From positions 1 through 61,051 of the IMG/VR virus record IMGVR_UViG_3300044638_006390: DNA of 61,051 nucleotides; one strand, given 5' to 3'. The position numbers and the translations under genes were made by a program. The number at the start of each line of letters is the position of its first letter. Within the stretch, counting starts at the first letter, position 1. The notes beneath the pieces were generated by a model, which was not told the origin of the DNA, did no database searches, and saw only the letters and a list, made by a program, of their open reading frames with translations. Below, one piece after another: positions 51,733 to 58,334 of this stretch. The DNA is from a virus.

Positions 51733-51889
51733 TAACAAAAAGGGAATTGTGATTGAACCGTGTACTGAATGTCCGGTTCCAACAAATTTTATAATTAAAA
51801 ACCTCCCAGTTGATGACGCCGGCAGACAGAGATGTGGTGTTGAGTGTAGAGAGTGTGGAGACAAATGGACGGAGATTACAGATGAATGA
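51725..51889 (+). CDS. Small zinc-finger protein, 54 aa
   Basis: Starts inside the recA stop (8-nt overlap). It reads MPDNKKGIVIEPCTECPVPT..RQRCGVECRECGDKWTEI, with Cys-x-x-Cys and a Cys-x-x-x-Cys-x-x-Cys cluster typical of a zinc ribbon. It overlaps the next gene by 8 nt, so recA, this gene and the next form an operon. It may be a nucleic-acid-binding helper to RecA. Confidence 0.7.
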   Translation: MPDNKKGIVIEPCTECPVPTNFIIKNLPVDDAGRQRCGVECRECGDKWTEITDE

Positions 51890-52214
51890 ATTTGAAGAAG
51901 CAGAATACGAAAAATATCTTAGTCAATGGGAGACAGAGTTCTCATCACGTAAAAACGTAGATAAGAGAATCAAAGACTTTCAAAATTTTGAGATCAAGGT
52001 TCCTAAGGCTAACTCTGAGATAGCTTATTACCTTAAAGAGTATAACGATTTTGCGCAACAAAAAAAGAACAGTAAGGTTCATGACTGGGCTAAAGAAGTT
52101 CCTGAACAAACAGATGCTGAGATTTTTATAGAGAAGGCTGAAGATCTTGTGGAAAACATTCACAACGCTCTTCAAGATCTTTTAGAGTTTCTATACGATA
52201 AATACGATATCTAA
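51882..52214 (+). CDS. Acidic helical protein, 110 aa
   Basis: ATG 51882 has GGAG 7 nt upstream. The sequence is highly charged (NEFEEAEYEKYLSQWETEF, VDKRIKDFQNFEIKVPKANSEI) with a C-terminal helix EKAEDLVENIHNALQDLLEFLYDKYDI. Third gene of the recA operon. No recognised domain. Confidence 0.5.
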   Translation: MNEFEEAEYEKYLSQWETEFSSRKNVDKRIKDFQNFEIKVPKANSEIAYYLKEYNDFAQQKKNSKVHDWAKEVPEQTDAEIFIEKAEDLVENIHNALQDLLEFLYDKYDI

Positions 52215-52302
52215 GTTACTATAAATATGTAAACAAAAACCCGCCTAATTTTTTTCGGGTCAAATATTTTTTTTAAAATAAACCACAGAGGAGTAGTATC
52301 TC

Positions 52303-52605
52303 ATGGATTCATTTAGAGAATTATTAAACGAAATACTCCAAAACATCCAAGCCAGTAAGGATCAGGCGACGCTTGACGAGTTCTACGAGTCAACTGCTCA
52401 CAATGATCTAATTGCCACGTTTCATACACGCAGTGACAGTATGGTGGTCGTTTCTATGTTTGACATTGACCAATGGTCGCTTATCTCAGACATGGCTGCT
52501 TTTATGGGAAAATCCACAGAAGACATCATAGAAGAGTTAGATCCTTCTAGCCCCAACATTATGGTGATGAAGCCAGAAGACCTACCTAACTTTGGTGAAC
52601 TCTAA
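52303..52605 (+). CDS. Acidic hypothetical protein, 100 aa
   Basis: Preceded by AGAGGAG. It reads FRELLNEILQNIQASKDQAT, then DQWSLISDMAAFMGKSTEDIIEELDPSS. Compact and acidic. Its stop overlaps that of the convergent leftward gene by 4 nt. Unknown. Confidence 0.5.
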   Translation: MDSFRELLNEILQNIQASKDQATLDEFYESTAHNDLIATFHTRSDSMVVVSMFDIDQWSLISDMAAFMGKSTEDIIEELDPSSPNIMVMKPEDLPNFGEL

Positions 52606-53225
52606 ACGTATCTAATAATAGCTGGAACGTTATCTAGATATGTTCTTTCGTACGTCTGGTACAAAAGACATCCAAACACTTCTTGAGCCACTCTGTTTGA
52701 CATGTGTGCTGGAAGCTTAGTCTTGATGTACTCATTAACCTCTGCTCCTTCTATGTCCAACATTTTATATTCTGGTTTAGTATAAAAATTATAAATAGAA
52801 CAATGATCTAAGATTGGTTCATATTTAGACGGTGAGTATAGGTTGTTGATAAAAACAGCTGCATCAAATTTGAATCCGTGATTTAGATATAGATCAATAA
52901 CAACCCTACAATCATTTCCTATACCTATAAAGATTAATTTGTCTGTCTGTATGGTATTCATGTATGTAAGTTGTTTTGCTAGTTTTTTAGCTGTCTTTTT
53001 ATACGTCTTATTATCTTTACATTGATCAAATAATAATACTAGGTGATCATTAGTTATTGTACCTAGGAGAGATCTATCTATCTTCCATGGAGCCTTTGTT
53101 CTAAATAACTTCTCTGAGCCAACCAGTATGTTGTTAGGCATTGTAGATATATTCATTTGTGATGGTCTTTTCTTCTTAGTAGTTGTAATCGTCGAATCCG
53201 TAGTTATCGGAGTCGTAGGAGTCAT
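52602..53225 (-). CDS. Hypothetical protein, possible alpha/beta-hydrolase-like fold
   Basis: Up to 207 aa; ATG 53156 (184 aa, beginning MNISTMPNNILVGSEK) is an alternative because the first 23 residues are low complexity. IGIGNDCRVVIDLYLNHGFKFDAAVFINNL resembles the nucleophile-elbow and next strand of alpha/beta hydrolases, but the catalytic Ser is not apparent. Convergent with the previous gene. Confidence 0.45.
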   Translation of the reverse strand: MTPTTPITTDSTITTTKKKRPSQMNISTMPNNILVGSEKLFRTKAPWKIDRSLLGTITNDHLVLLFDQCKDNKTYKKTAKKLAKQLTYMNTIQTDKLIFIGIGNDCRVVIDLYLNHGFKFDAAVFINNLYSPSKYEPILDHCSIYNFYTKPEYKMLDIEGAEVNEYIKTKLPAHMSNRVAQEVFGCLLYQTYERTYLDNVPAIIRYV

Positions 53226-53355
53226 AGCTTGAGTCAGCGAATCTATCGAAGCCTCCTATGGAGATTGACTCCATGAGCTCTTCTATGTCATCTTTAGTAT
53301 TAAAGGCATATAGGTCTTCTGGATCAAACAGTGGATCTTTTGGTTCTTTTGGCAT
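53176..53355 (-). CDS. Small acidic protein with D/S/Y-rich tail
   Basis: 59 aa from ATG 53355, with AAGGAG 9 nt upstream. The C-terminus is D/S/Y-rich (SSYDSYDSDNYGFDDYNY), likely disordered. It may be a DNA mimic or protein inhibitor; this is a guess from composition. The next gene starts within its 3' end. Confidence 0.5.
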   Translation of the reverse strand: MPKEPKDPLFDPEDLYAFNTKDDIEELMESISIGGFDRFADSSYDSYDSDNYGFDDYNY

Positions 53356-53752
53356 TTGGATTATCTCCTTGGTTATGTCTTGTTTTTCTTTCGCCGGCCT
53401 TTCCGACTTGGTAGAAAATCTACCACACATCTTCCTACATAACAACCTATAGGGGTGAAATATCTAGGAAAAATTTTTGAGGGCAAAGTGTTTCACTAAA
53501 GATGTCTGAACCTATATACACGTATATAAAATTTCATATACTATGGAAATATAGGAAAATTTTCAGGGTGGTACCTATGGATATATGTGTATACACAGAC
53601 CTCTAACATGCCTACGGGGGTATGGGGTGGTCTTGTTCACAATTCTAGGGTGCGTCCCTGTCACTAGTTGGCTAATCAGCATGCTGGCTTCAGCATCGTA
53701 CAGAAGTAGCCGTGTATACACAATGTATATGCGCAAAAACAAAGGAAAACAC
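53356..53752. promoter_or_regulatory. 397-nt divergent control region with palindromes
   Basis: No convincing gene. It separates the leftward small acidic gene from the rightward cassette arm. It is AT-rich around 53500-53570 and holds exact palindromes GAAAATTTTC (53555-53564) and TGTGTATACACA (53586-53597). GTGTATACAC recurs at 53711-53720 and in the second repeat copy. A promoter/operator or replication-associated region is plausible. Confidence 0.45.
53646..53741 (+). repeat. 96-nt direct repeat, copy 1 (leader of first cassette)
   Basis: Identical over 96 nt to 54769-54864. It contains two potential hairpins: AGGG-TGCGT-CCCT and ATGCTG-GCTT-CAGCAT (53681-53696), then GTGTATACAC. It lies just upstream of the 108-aa gene. 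Confidence 0.85.
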
Positions 53753-54079
53753 ATGCACACATATCGGATATATGAGACAGAGTTCCCTGGTCAGCAAACA
53801 CAACCTGTTGGCTTTTGGGGCAATGACTTTGGCGGTAATATTAATCGTCCTGTATTAACAGATTATAGAGTAGTTGGTTACAACCATAGTGGTCATCACC
53901 TTGTTCTTCGTTCGAAGACTGGTGACAGTACTGATATCATTACTATTGGATTCATCGTTGATACTAACAACTTTGATTCATTCTGGATGGGAAAGACAGC
54001 ATCTTTCTCTGCAAATCTTGACTGGGATTACACGGCACAACGTTGGTATTACAGCTGGACCTGCACAGGCATTAAGTAA
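53753..54079 (+). CDS. Cassette gene 1: hypothetical protein, 108 aa
   Basis: ATG 53753 follows AAGGA; a longer frame from 53585 runs through the repeated leader and is rejected. It is rich in aromatic and Gly residues (VGFWGNDFGGNINRPVLTDYRVVGYNHSGHHLVLRS, NLDWDYTAQRWYYSWTCTG), suggesting a small beta-sandwich. It contains an in-frame CGG followed by A (TYRIYE), read without a shift. Confidence 0.6.
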   Translation: MHTYRIYETEFPGQQTQPVGFWGNDFGGNINRPVLTDYRVVGYNHSGHHLVLRSKTGDSTDIITIGFIVDTNNFDSFWMGKTASFSANLDWDYTAQRWYYSWTCTGIK

Positions 54080-54095
54080 TTAAAACAAAAAGAAG

Positions 54096-54125
54096 CGTAC
54101 CCTACACATCCAGTGTAGAGGTACG
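54096..54125 (+). terminator. Terminator of cassette 1
   Basis: CGTACC/GGTACG and CTACAC/GTGTAG stems with one bulged A and a TTTTCTTTTT tract. Confidence 0.9.
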
Positions 54126-54131
54126 TTTTCT

Positions 54132-54153
54132 TTTTATGGGTAGGTCCTAGACC
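54132..54153 (+). promoter_or_regulatory. 22-nt cassette box, copy 1
   Basis: TTTTATGGGTA, then GGTCC, then TAGACC. It overlaps the end of the preceding T-tract. Confidence 0.7.
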
Positions 54154-54237
54154 TTTAACTACTGTACCTGTACATACAGTACGCCTAAGTCATGCATGAC
54201 AATCATGTATGCAATTACCATACTTCTAGGAGGAGTC

Positions 54238-54612
54238 ATGGCACCACAACAACAGAAGGCTTTGTACCCCTTCATCCTAACCATCCTGTCTCTCATGGAC
54301 GGCAATCTTGAATTCAAGAAAGCTGTCTATGGAGATGTGCAATCTTACTTCGTATTCGAAGAGGGAGAGATGCACTATGTACCATCTGTAGTTCGCTACA
54401 TGTATGTTGCACGTCAGGGTGGTGTTTCACTTGCCGAGTTGGTTGGACCTATTATGTTCAATCCAGCTTTTATCTTGCAGATCATTGCCCAAACAGGCGG
54501 AGATCCAGAGATTGGGCATCGTGGAAAGGGCAACATCTGGCAGTGGTCAGGTGTTCAACAGCATGCTGACTTTAACGGTCAACTGCGGCCCACCATCAGC
54601 TGGAATAAGTAA
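54238..54612 (+). CDS. Cassette gene 2: hypothetical protein, 124 aa
   Basis: ATG 54238 is preceded by AGGAGG. MAPQQQKALYPFILTILSLM, then YVPSVVRYMYVARQGGVSLAELVGPIMFNPAFILQI. No definite membrane span, possibly a small enzyme or binding protein. It contains an ordinary CGG codon (LRPT). Own terminator follows. Confidence 0.6.
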   Translation: MAPQQQKALYPFILTILSLMDGNLEFKKAVYGDVQSYFVFEEGEMHYVPSVVRYMYVARQGGVSLAELVGPIMFNPAFILQIIAQTGGDPEIGHRGKGNIWQWSGVQQHADFNGQLRPTISWNK

Positions 54613-54711
54613 CCAGCAATAAAAACAACAGAGAAGAGCACATTCGTGTGTATCTGAAAACCTGCTTGGTTTGCCACGTGAAAGTCGTGGGATTAAAGTA
54701 GAACAAAGAAG

Positions 54712-54737
54712 AACCTCAGTCGTACAGGACTGGGGTT
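54712..54737 (+). terminator. Terminator of cassette 2
   Basis: AACCTCAGTC pairs with GACTGGGGTT (10 bp, one GT pair), loop GTACAG, T-tract TTTCTTTT. Confidence 0.9.
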
Positions 54738-54741
54738 TTTC

Positions 54742-54763
54742 TTTTATGGGTAGGTTTTAGACC
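54742..54763 (+). promoter_or_regulatory. 22-nt cassette box, copy 2
   Basis: TTTTATGGGTA, then GGTTT, then TAGACC, immediately before the second copy of the 96-nt repeat. Confidence 0.7.
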
Positions 54764-54768
54764 TTACT

Positions 54769-54864
54769 TAGGGTGCGTCCCTGTCACTAGTTGGCTAATC
54801 AGCATGCTGGCTTCAGCATCGTACAGAAGTAGCCGTGTATACACAATGTATATGCGCAAAAACA
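54769..54864 (+). repeat. 96-nt direct repeat, copy 2 (leader of third cassette)
   Basis: Identical to copy 1, including the ATGCTG/CAGCAT hairpin at 54804-54819. A shortened, diverged third copy lies at about 57491-57560. Confidence 0.85.
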
Positions 54865-54878
54865 GAAAGGTTCATTTA

Positions 54879-55229
54879 ATGGACATCTTCACAATTCAGA
54901 TGGTAAGGCAAGACCTTAATCGCGCAAATGCAGAAATGTATAATGCGAAGGAGAACATTCTTGGCTTCCTTGTCATGACATTCCTCGGTGCAGCTTTGGT
55001 TGCTATTACCAGCTACCTGTACTTCGGATATGCAGCAATGTACACATCGTCAACAGATACCATGGTTTTCTTGTTGACTGGTGCCGTTGTTGGTATTGGT
55101 GCACTTGTTTGTGCGACAATCATGATTGTTAACGCAGTCAAGGACTTTCGTCGTGCTTCTCGTCGTATGCGAGTTGCATCTTCGAACATGTACCAAATGG
55201 AAGAGCGTCTTCTTCGTAAGACAGCCTAA
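54879..55229 (+). CDS. Cassette gene 3: small membrane protein, 116 aa
   Basis: ATG 54879 follows AAAGG. Two hydrophobic helices (LGFLVMTFLGAALVAITSYLYF; DTMVFLLTGAVVGIGALVCATIMIV) flank a short loop, followed by a basic region (FRRASRRMRVASSNMYQMEERLLRK). Likely a membrane-anchored early protein; superinfection exclusion is one possible role (inference). Confidence 0.65.
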   Translation: MDIFTIQMVRQDLNRANAEMYNAKENILGFLVMTFLGAALVAITSYLYFGYAAMYTSSTDTMVFLLTGAVVGIGALVCATIMIVNAVKDFRRASRRMRVASSNMYQMEERLLRKTA

Positions 55230-55245
55230 TTAAATAAGGAAGAAG

Positions 55246-55277
55246 CGTATGCTACACAGCCAGTGTAGTTTTACGCT
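55246..55277 (+). terminator. Terminator of cassette 3
   Basis: GCGTA/TACGC and CTACAC/GTGTAG stems with T-rich tail. Confidence 0.85.
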
Positions 55278-55283
55278 TTTTCT

Positions 55284-55305
55284 TTTATGGGTAGTAACTA
55301 GATTA
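55284..55305 (+). promoter_or_regulatory. 22-nt cassette box, copy 3
   Basis: TTTTATGGGTA, GTAAC, TAGATT (two mismatches in the second half). Confidence 0.65.
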
Positions 55306-55418
55306 CAACCTCAGCACCTTTGGGTGTGGTCAACAGTGGCTTAACAGCTCCTGTAACGAGTAAATAGTAGTCGTATGTACATTCCGTACATCCGCATTAA
55401 CACATTCTAGGAGGAATC

Positions 55419-55934
55419 GTGTTTACACTTACAATCATCATGGCTTGTGTCGTGATCAACATCCTTATTGGCCTCAACTTTGCAGTTGGATACAATAAGA
55501 CAAAGGCAAAGGTAGTATCCTTTGTCTTTGGTGCACTGACATTGCCAGTAATCGTTGGTAGCATCTTTGCGTTGGTTCTTATTGAGCCAGACATGGATAT
55601 GCCACGTTTCATTGTAGGCTGCTTGCTTAATAGCGGTGTAGCTCTTGCAATGATTTTTGGTGGGGTTTACCTCGCTGAAAAGGCAGAAAATGCATGCACA
55701 GGATGCAATAAAGTAAAGTGGCCATTAGGTGGACACAACACTGGGCTCTGCTGGCATTGTTCAGATCTTATTATTAAGAAGAAGAATACTTTGTTAGCTG
55801 AAATTGCTATCAATACACAGAGCTTTCGCAAGATTGCTCATTCCAAGTATAAGAACAGCCCAGAGGAATACTCCTTAAAAGCTCAACGGCAGAACCTGTT
55901 CGAGCAACTTTGGGAGCTTGAAGACGCTAAGTAA
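55419..55934 (+). CDS. Cassette gene 4: membrane protein with zinc-ribbon, 171 aa
   Basis: GTG start 55419 after AGGAGG. Three membrane helices (LTIIMACVVINILIGLNFAVGY; VVSFVFGALTLPVIVGSIFALVLI; RFIVGCLLNSGVALAMIFGGVYL) are followed by a cytoplasmic-type CTGCNKVKWPLGGHNTGLCWHC zinc ribbon and a helical tail. It may tether a nucleic-acid or protein partner to the membrane. Confidence 0.65.
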   Translation: MFTLTIIMACVVINILIGLNFAVGYNKTKAKVVSFVFGALTLPVIVGSIFALVLIEPDMDMPRFIVGCLLNSGVALAMIFGGVYLAEKAENACTGCNKVKWPLGGHNTGLCWHCSDLIIKKKNTLLAEIAINTQSFRKIAHSKYKNSPEEYSLKAQRQNLFEQLWELEDAK

Positions 55935-55949
55935 TTAGCAAAAAAGAAG

Positions 55950-55979
55950 CGTACGCTACACATCCAGTGTAGTTGTACG
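55950..55979 (+). terminator. Terminator of cassette 4
   Basis: CGTAC/GTACG outer stem and CTACAC/GTGTAG inner stem around ATCCA, T-tract. Confidence 0.85.
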
Positions 55980-55985
55980 TTTTCT

Positions 55986-56007
55986 TTTTATGGGTAGAGG
56001 AAAGACC
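55986..56007 (+). promoter_or_regulatory. 22-nt cassette box, copy 4
   Basis: TTTTATGGGTA, GAGGA, AAGACC. Confidence 0.65.
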
Positions 56008-56038
56008 TCTGACCAACGGCTCTTAGGAGGGGCCAAAA

Positions 56039-56164
56039 ATGGATACACTTCATTATCATTGCCGTGAGTGCTACAAGATGCACGACCCTTGCGAGGATTG
56101 CTGGGTTCTCATCGACCTGGGCACTCACCCACAACAACCAAAAGAACAAGAACAAAACAAATAG
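56039..56164 (+). CDS. Cassette gene 5: micro zinc-finger protein, 41 aa
   Basis: GGAGGGG precedes ATG 56039. MDTLHYHCRECYKMHDPCED, then CWVLID and a Gln/Glu/Lys tail. The two Cys-x-x-Cys pairs (CREC, CEDC) with His residues form a likely zinc site. Confidence 0.6.
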   Translation: MDTLHYHCRECYKMHDPCEDCWVLIDLGTHPQQPKEQEQNK

Positions 56165-56189
56165 TTCTGTTAAAAAAAAGAAACTCTTT

Positions 56190-56213
56190 CCCTGGGATCT
56201 TCGGATCCTGGGG
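56190..56213 (+). terminator. Terminator of cassette 5 (TTCG tetraloop)
   Basis: CCCTGGGATC-TTCG-GATCCTGGGG, followed by TTTTCTTTTT. Confidence 0.9.
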
Positions 56214-56219
56214 TTTTCT

Positions 56220-56241
56220 TTTTATGGGTAAACACTAGACC
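56220..56241 (+). promoter_or_regulatory. 22-nt cassette box, copy 5
   Basis: TTTTATGGGTA, AACAC, TAGACC. Confidence 0.7.
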
Positions 56242-56284
56242 ACAAGTAACCCAAGTGGTCACAATAGACATGGGAGGTTAATCC

Positions 56285-56743
56285 ATGTTAGTACTATTCA
56301 TCGTGGCGTTCGTCGTCACCCTCACAGCTGCAGTATACATGCAATTCAGTTCACAAGCTGACAAGCACGTTCTGCAGTACAAGCTGCATCCAGATGCTTT
56401 TGCTTTTGCAGGAGTTATTATGTTCATGCTTGCTTTGAACGGCTTGAGAAACTCAGGTCTTAGCAATGATGTAGGAATCACACTCCTATTTACAAGCTGG
56501 ATGCCGTGTGCTCTAATTGCAGTGCGCATTGAGAAGCTTCAAGAAAACTTGTGCAAACAGAGTGTATTACCTGCGGGTCATAACGCTCAACTTGCAGCAT
56601 CTTTTGGGATGTCAGAGTTTGATAAAGCTGGTACTTGTGATGTTTGCTTTGAAGAAGGGCATGTTCGCAATTACTTTGATAGGCAACACGGGTGGATTCT
56701 TTCACTTTGTGTTGACAGCACAAGGTGCAAAGACAAGCGATAA
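56285..56743 (+). CDS. Cassette gene 6: membrane protein with CxxC, 152 aa
   Basis: GGGAGG precedes ATG 56285. N-terminal helix (LVLFIVAFVVTLTAAVYMQF) and further helices (AFAFAGVIMFMLALNGL; GITLLFTSWMPCALIAVRI), then CDVCFEEGHVRNYF. Similar architecture to cassette gene 4: membrane part plus Cys motif. Confidence 0.6.
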   Translation: MLVLFIVAFVVTLTAAVYMQFSSQADKHVLQYKLHPDAFAFAGVIMFMLALNGLRNSGLSNDVGITLLFTSWMPCALIAVRIEKLQENLCKQSVLPAGHNAQLAASFGMSEFDKAGTCDVCFEEGHVRNYFDRQHGWILSLCVDSTRCKDKR

Positions 56744-56781
56744 GAATATACCTAGTAGCGTTCTACTAGAAGAAGAGAAAG

Positions 56782-56797
56782 ACTCCCTTAGGGGAGT
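56782..56797 (+). terminator. Terminator of cassette 6
   Basis: ACTCCC/GGGAGT with a T-tract, directly after a second hairpin CTAGTAG-CGTT-CTACTAG. Confidence 0.8.
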
Positions 56798-56802
56798 TTT
56801 TC

Positions 56803-56824
56803 TTTTATGGGTAGATCCTAGGTC
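56803..56824 (+). promoter_or_regulatory. 22-nt cassette box, copy 6
   Basis: TTTTATGGGTA, GATCC, TAGGTC. Confidence 0.65.
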
Positions 56825-56877
56825 TCAAAGTGGGACCATCTACTCACATAGTGTGGACATGACTCATAGGAGGGATC

Positions 56878-57390
56878 ATGAACCTATACCAAAACCAAAT
56901 TCAGGCATTGAAGTTCCTGCTGAAAAGCTGGAGCAACAATCCTGAAACACTTGTAGGAGAAATCCTTGACGAGGTTGAGGTTGTGCAAAACACAATCATC
57001 AAACTTGAAGAGGAAATCAAAGACCTCAAGGGAACCATTCAGTGCATGGGGGATGAAGCCAAGCAATCAGACGAGTACATTGAGCTAATTGAAAATCACA
57101 TTAGCTACCTTTCTTGTCGAATTGACGACTTCCTTCCAGAACATCTGATGCCAAAGAGCAATCGTCGTAGCATTAGCCACGGCGATTATCCAGGCTTTGA
57201 GATGAGCTTCCAGCAAGTAGGCGTGATCAATTACCTTATGGGTAAGAAGGTCATTCCTCAGAACAATCTGAACAACCTTGTTGAGATTCTTCAAGAATGG
57301 AATCCGTGGACCTTTGAGGAATCAGTTCGTGCAAAGAATGCATGGGCTGCGCAAGCAATTGCAAAGTTGGAATCACTTCCAGACAAATAG
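56878..57390 (+). CDS. Cassette gene 7: coiled-coil protein, 170 aa
   Basis: AGGAGG precedes ATG 56878. A long helix with heptad pattern (EILDEVEVVQNTIIKLEEEIKDLKGTIQCMGDEAKQ, IELIENHISYL) is followed by a compact domain (FEMSFQQVGVINYLMGKKVIPQNNLNNLVEILQEWNPWTFEE). Unknown; possibly an oligomeric regulator. Confidence 0.6.
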   Translation: MNLYQNQIQALKFLLKSWSNNPETLVGEILDEVEVVQNTIIKLEEEIKDLKGTIQCMGDEAKQSDEYIELIENHISYLSCRIDDFLPEHLMPKSNRRSISHGDYPGFEMSFQQVGVINYLMGKKVIPQNNLNNLVEILQEWNPWTFEESVRAKNAWAAQAIAKLESLPDK

Positions 57391-57415
57391 CAGCTACTGC
57401 TAACAAAATAAAGGG

Positions 57416-57452
57416 AACCCCTTGCTAGTCATCCACACGCTAGTAGGGGGTT
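57416..57452 (+). terminator. Terminator of cassette 7
   Basis: AACCCC/GGGGTT and CTAG/CTAG stems with an 11-nt loop and T-rich tail. Confidence 0.75.
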
Positions 57453-57456
57453 TTCC

Positions 57457-57478
57457 TTTTATGGGTAGACCATAGACC
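57457..57478 (+). promoter_or_regulatory. 22-nt cassette box, copy 7
   Basis: TTTTATGGGTA, GACCA, TAGACC. Confidence 0.7.
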
Positions 57479-57490
57479 TCAGGTCAACCC

Positions 57491-57560
57491 AGGGTGCGTC
57501 CCTTCCCAATTGGGAGAATCAGCATGCTGGTCTCAGCATCGTACAGAGGCAGTCGTGCAC
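57491..57560 (+). repeat. Diverged third copy of the leader repeat
   Basis: Shares AGGGTGCGTCCC, AATCAGCATGCTGG, CAGCATCGTACAGA and GCAGTCGTG with the 96-nt repeat. The hairpin stem is kept while the loop changed from GCTT to GTCT, so RNA or DNA structure may be selected. Confidence 0.7.
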
Positions 57561-57599
57561 TAATTCCAGTGTATGCACCGACATGTTCCAGGAGGAATC

Positions 57600-57908
57600 A
57601 TGGCAAACATCAAATGTGTCGCTTGCAAAGGCGTACACCCAACAGTATCTGCACTCAAAGCATGCCACATGGCAAACAATGCTCTGATTGCAGACAAAAC
57701 CAGCACCGTCAAGACCACCAAGGTTGAGAAGGCTAAGAGCTACAAGCTTTTCACCTTCGACACCGAGACTGCTCGTGATGCGTTCATCCAGGCAACCCCT
57801 GGTGCACAGGTGCTGACAACCAGCGTCAAGAAGGTAAACGTGTTCAACCAGGACACTAATGCCTACGAGATGGTAGTAACCAAGACCTTCAAGGTCATCG
57901 TTAAATAA
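57600..57908 (+). CDS. Cassette gene 8a: small zinc-binding protein, 102 aa
   Basis: ATG 57600 follows AGGAGG. It begins MANIKCVACKGVHPTVSALK with Cys/His residues (C6, C9, H13, C22, H23), then a compact beta domain (SYKLFTFDTETARDAFIQATPGAQVLTT). Possibly a DNA-binding early regulator. Confidence 0.6.
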   Translation: MANIKCVACKGVHPTVSALKACHMANNALIADKTSTVKTTKVEKAKSYKLFTFDTETARDAFIQATPGAQVLTTSVKKVNVFNQDTNAYEMVVTKTFKVIVK

Positions 57909-57978
57909 TCCATTGACAAGGTGTGAGCTAGAGGTCAGCTCTCACCAAGTCGGGATTACCAGAACAAAGGAGTCAGAA

Positions 57979-58194
57979 ATGGCTTATCAAGGTTGGCACA
58001 CCAAATGTAAAGTTTGTGAATGCACACTGCGGCCAGGAGAGGGAGAGTTCATCTCTTACCCATTCCAGCAGGCATTGTGCACCAAACACTTTGCAGATTG
58101 GAAACAGAACATTGCAGATCGCAAGGCTACAGCAAAAGCCAAGCGTGAAACAGAACAACAGAAGAAGCTGAACAAGCCAACACTGTTTGACTAA
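57979..58194 (+). CDS. Cassette gene 8b: small zinc-finger protein, 71 aa
   Basis: AAAGGAG precedes ATG 57979. MAYQGWHTKCKVCECTLRPG with C-x-x-C-x-C, then CTKHFADWKQNIADRKATAKAKRETEQQKK. The basic helix after the Cys/His cluster suits nucleic-acid binding. It shares its transcript with the preceding gene (no terminator between). Confidence 0.6.
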   Translation: MAYQGWHTKCKVCECTLRPGEGEFISYPFQQALCTKHFADWKQNIADRKATAKAKRETEQQKKLNKPTLFD

Positions 58195-58216
58195 CTGAGT
58201 CTTCGGACAAGGTGAG

Positions 58217-58240
58217 GAGAGACCCCTTCGGGGGTTTCTC
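58217..58240 (+). terminator. Terminator of cassette 8 (TTCG tetraloop)
   Basis: GAGAGACCCC-TTCG-GGGGTTTCTC, followed by TTTTA. Confidence 0.9.
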
Positions 58241-58262
58241 TTTTATGGGTAAATCCTAGACC
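58241..58262 (+). promoter_or_regulatory. 22-nt cassette box, copy 8
   Basis: TTTTATGGGTA, AATCC, TAGACC, upstream of the 779-aa gene. Confidence 0.7.
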
Positions 58263-58334
58263 ACAGGTCTGGGCTTACGTCCCAAACCGCGTATGGACGG
58301 CCTTCCATACACCTACAGCACAGGAGGTGCTAAC

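Noticed and set aside
51810-51881. Upstream start for the 110-aa gene after recA
   Set aside because: It would overlap the zinc-finger gene in another frame; ATG 51882 has GGAG at correct spacing.
52225-52262. Terminator after the recA operon (ACCCG and CGGGT)
   Set aside because: Only 5 bp with a long loop and no T-tract directly after; not convincing.
53585-53752. A longer start of cassette gene 1 through the repeated leader
   Set aside because: The same leader codes in front of an unrelated gene in copy 2, and the better ribosome site is at 53741-53746.
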